Of a stretch of DNA of 64,000 bases, positions 62,040 to 64,000 are shown piece by piece (within the stretch, counting starts at the first letter, position 1; each line of letters begins with the position of its first letter). The notes beneath the pieces were generated by a model. It saw only the letters and a program-made list of their open reading frames with translations. It had not been told where the DNA came from and ran no database searches. Origin of the DNA: Arthrobacter_D sp015752045. GTDB lineage: Bacteria > Actinomycetota > Actinomycetes > Actinomycetales > Micrococcaceae. The stretch spans positions 372,001-436,000 of the forward strand of contig NZ_JADOUS010000002.1 of NCBI RefSeq assembly GCF_015752045.1, given 5' to 3'. The position numbers were made by a program, and so were the translations under genes.

Positions 62040-63059
62040 TCAGCGCAATCCGGCACCGGGAGCCACCAGCTGCACGATGTTTCCGAGGAGCGCCGCGTTG
62101 AAATCCACACCGAGCTGGTTGGGGATCGTCACCAGGAGGGTGTCGGCCGCCTGCACCGCGGCATCGGCGGCGAGCTCTGCGGCGATGACGTCCGGGGCAC
62201 CGATGTAGCTGCGGCCGAACCGGGACCGGGCGCCGTCGAGGATTCCCACCTGGTCCCGCGATTCCCGCTGGGCGCGGACGCCGAAGTAGTACTCGTCGGC
62301 GTCGCTGACGATCGGCAGGATGCTGCGGCTGACCGACACCCTCGGGGTCCACCCGTGCCCGGCCTCCGCCCAGGCCTTGCGGAAGATGCCGATCTGCTCC
62401 GCCTGCAGCTCGTCGAACGGGACGCCGGTGTCCTCCGTGAGGAGGGTCGAACTCATCAGGTTCATCCCCTGCTCCCCCGCCCATCGCGCCGTCGCCCGGG
62501 TTCCCGATCCCCACCAGATGCGCTCGGGCAGTCCGGGCGAGAGCGGTTCGATCGGGAGCCTGGAGGCGCTGCCCGACATCCGCGGGTTGGGATCGGCGAT
62601 CCCGCGGCCCGTGATCGCGTGACGGAAGAGCGCTGCCTTGTCACGTGCCAGGTCCGCGTCGTCGGAGCCCTCGCTCGGGAGGTAGCCGAACGTGCGCCAG
62701 CCGTCGAGTGCGGTCTCGGGAGATCCGCGACTGATCCCGAGCTGCAGGCGCCGGTTGCTGACCAGGTCGGTGACGGCGGCCTCCTCCGCCATGTACAGCG
62801 GGTTCTCGTACCGCATGTCGATGACGCCGGTGCCCAGTTCGATGGTCTTCGTCCGCGCGGCCATGGCGGAGAGCAGCGGGAAGGGCGCCGAGTACTGCGG
62901 TGCGAAGTGGTGCACGCGCACGTAGGCGCCGTCGACGCCGAGCTCCTCGGCCGCCACGGCCAGCTCGATCGCCTGGACGATCGCCTCCTGTGCGGTGGGA
63001 ACGAGTGAACCCCGCACATCCTGGTAGTGGCCGAAGGACAGGAACCCGATTCTCTTCAT
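62040..63059 (-). CDS. LLM-class flavin-dependent oxidoreductase
   Basis: The 339-residue protein is a luciferase-like (beta/alpha)8 monooxygenase that uses FMNH2 or F420. Conserved parts are 'GAYVRVHHFAPQYSAPFPLLSAMAART' (about residues 45-71), 'ELGTGVIDMRYENPLYMAEEAAVTDLVS', 'LQLGISRGSP' and 'RIWWGSGTRATARWAGEQGMN'. The substrate is unknown. The ATG at 63059 is preferred over a longer open frame. Its leader contains a 16-bp tandem repeat. Confidence 0.92.
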   Translation of the reverse strand: MKRIGFLSFGHYQDVRGSLVPTAQEAIVQAIELAVAAEELGVDGAYVRVHHFAPQYSAPFPLLSAMAARTKTIELGTGVIDMRYENPLYMAEEAAVTDLVSNRRLQLGISRGSPETALDGWRTFGYLPSEGSDDADLARDKAALFRHAITGRGIADPNPRMSGSASRLPIEPLSPGLPERIWWGSGTRATARWAGEQGMNLMSSTLLTEDTGVPFDELQAEQIGIFRKAWAEAGHGWTPRVSVSRSILPIVSDADEYYFGVRAQRESRDQVGILDGARSRFGRSYIGAPDVIAAELAADAAVQAADTLLVTIPNQLGVDFNAALLGNIVQLVAPGAGLR

Positions 63060-63087
63060 GCCGGGTGCAGCGCCACGGCACGGTCCC

Positions 63088-63135
63088 GCATTCCCGCGTT
63101 CCGGCATTCCCCCATTCCGGCATTCCCCCGTTCCC
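63088..63135. repeat. Three-copy 16-bp tandem repeat in the LLM-VOC spacer
   Basis: Units GCATTCCCGCGTTCCG, GCATTCCCCCATTCCG and GCATTCCCCCGTTCCC lie head to tail, 28 bases upstream of the LLM start (on its leader strand) and 90 bases upstream of the VOC gene. Each unit is itself a near-duplicate of an eight-base CATTCC motif. Confidence 0.85.
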
Positions 63136-63224
63136 TCGGTCCCGCGCGACGGCCGATCGACGGCCGACGGAGCGCCTCGAACCCGCTCCCCCCGCCGGCC
63201 GGCCCGGCATGCAAGACTGCGACC

Positions 63225-63641
63225 ATGACGATCCCCATCAAGGCCTATGCCCACGTCCGCCTCACGGTCACCGACATCGACATCTCGCGTGCGTTCTACG
63301 ACGACGTCTTCGGCCTGCCCGTCGCCTTCGAGGTGCCGGAGGACGCGGACGAGAACACGCGCGAGCAGCTCGGCTTCCTGTTCGGCGGAGTGATCTACCA
63401 GCTCGGCGACACCCTCCTGGGGCTGCGGCCGGTGGCGGACGATGCCTTCGACGAGAATCGCGTAGGCCTCGACCACCTGTCCTTCACCGTCGAGGGCAGG
63501 GACGTGCTCGACGACGCCGCGACGCAACTGGATGGCCGGGGGATCCTGCACGCCGGGGTGAAGGACATCGGCGCGGGCTACATCCTGGAATTCCGTGACC
63601 CGGACGGCATCGCCCTCGAACTCTTCGCACCCAAGGCGTAA
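63225..63641 (+). CDS. VOC-superfamily protein (glyoxalase/dioxygenase-like)
   Basis: The 138-residue protein is a single VOC module of two beta-alpha-beta3 units. 'AYAHVRLTVTDIDISRAFYDDVFGLPV' opens the first (63243-63323) and 'GLDHLSFTVEG' the second, ending in 'FRDPDGIALELFAP'. The metal ligands expected are His in 'AHVRL', His in 'LDHLSF' and Glu in 'ALELF'. The reaction (glyoxalase, dioxygenase or antibiotic binding) cannot be told. Confidence 0.9.
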   Translation: MTIPIKAYAHVRLTVTDIDISRAFYDDVFGLPVAFEVPEDADENTREQLGFLFGGVIYQLGDTLLGLRPVADDAFDENRVGLDHLSFTVEGRDVLDDAATQLDGRGILHAGVKDIGAGYILEFRDPDGIALELFAPKA

Positions 63642-63673
63642 CGACAGCACGTCGATAAGTCTCCGGTGGAGCG

Positions 63674-64000
63674 CTAGTTCGCCCCGTTCACCTCGAGCTC
63701 GGCCCGGTCGGCAAGGCTACGGAGCTGCAGGAGCGCACGCTGATCGAGCTGCCGGGGTTCGGTGTCGAGGATGCACAGGCTGCCCACGAACCAGCCGCCG
63801 GGTCCGCGCAGCGGTACTCCGGCATAGAAACGGATGAAGGGTGGTCCCACGACGAAGGGGCTGTCCCGGAAGCGCTCGTCCTCCAGCAGGTCGGGCACCA
63901 CCAGGGTGTCTTCGCTCCTGATGGTCACGTTGCAGAACGCGGCGTTCCTCGGGATGGAGCGCGGGAAGGACCCCACGAACGACTTGAGATACTGCCGATC
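63674..64000 (-). CDS. GAF-domain protein, N-terminus beyond the window
   Basis: The visible 108 residues are the end of a GAF domain: 'DRQYLKSFVGSFPRS', 'FCNVTIRSEDTLVVPDLLEDERF', 'IRFYAGVPLRGPGGWFVGSLCILD' and 'LADRAELEVNGAN'. They match the GAF protein at 61101-61931 closely in order and wording, so the two are paralogues. The stop is at 63674-63676; the start is outside the window. Confidence 0.9.
   Translation of the reverse strand, partial: DRQYLKSFVGSFPRSIPRNAAFCNVTIRSEDTLVVPDLLEDERFRDSPFVVGPPFIRFYAGVPLRGPGGWFVGSLCILDTEPRQLDQRALLQLRSLADRAELEVNGAN

Overview
The window is a gene-dense, high-GC chromosomal segment with about 58 protein genes, short spacers and no tRNA, rRNA, CRISPR, phage or insertion sequence that I can see. 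GC-rich third codon positions, GTG and TTG starts, a monomeric NADP isocitrate dehydrogenase, a class F-type sortase, a DUF6350 gene beside purN and an MSMEG_6728-family gene all point to an actinomycete. The overall gene set resembles Arthrobacter and related Micrococcaceae; that placement is inference from gene content, not a phylogeny.

Layout. 1-9.2 kb: the end of sdhB, then a leftward block (YihY-type membrane protein, 2'-5' RNA ligase-like protein, trpS, exonuclease III, small membrane protein), a rightward CHRD cell-surface protein with a sortase, and a leftward ABC-2 exporter. 9.2-14.5 kb: one-carbon metabolism, with glyA-folD read leftward behind a clear ZTP (pfl) riboswitch and purU read rightward. 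14.5-21.1 kb: a ROK repressor, a ChvE/GguAB-type multiple-sugar ABC importer and a Gfo/Idh/MocA oxidoreductase. 21.1-31.9 kb: icd, purH, an MFS transporter, a lipoprotein, a secreted alpha-amylase, corA and purN. 31.9-38.3 kb: membrane proteins (DUF6350, TSUP), a DUF1684 protein, and an envelope pair of GT4 glycosyltransferase plus Stealth phosphotransferase. 38.3-43 kb: a frameshifted MSMEG_6728-family gene, a metallophosphoesterase, an SRAP protein and a cardiolipin-synthase-like protein. 43-45.8 kb: a GntR regulator with gamma-glutamyltransferase, divergent from a DUF1275 gene over two operator-like palindromes. 45.8-55.2 kb: CPBP protease, NmrA-like, pentapeptide-repeat, a three-domain glutaminase, SDR, GT87, 2-hydroxyacid dehydrogenase and AI-2E-family genes. 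55.2-64 kb: a gamma-butyrolactone-receptor-like TetR regulator with a matching palindrome, aldo/keto reductase, amidohydrolase, lipoprotein, DUF429, a coiled-coil protein, two GAF paralogues, an LLM monooxygenase and a VOC protein.

The genes that clearly work together are glyA, folD, purU, purN and purH, which all handle tetrahydrofolate one-carbon units or use them for purine synthesis; the ZTP riboswitch links glyA-folD to purine and folate status. The importer and the amylase suggest use of plant or soil sugars. GT4, Stealth, GT87, the cardiolipin synthase and the CHRD-sortase pair act on the envelope.

The points most worth following are the ZTP riboswitch; a Cys-rich coding-like stretch between glyA and folD in frame with folD; the CHRD and lipoprotein-sortase pair with no visible catalytic Arg; a likely ATT start codon on the Stealth gene; the 38.3-kb frameshift; and palindromic operators beside the GntR and TetR genes.
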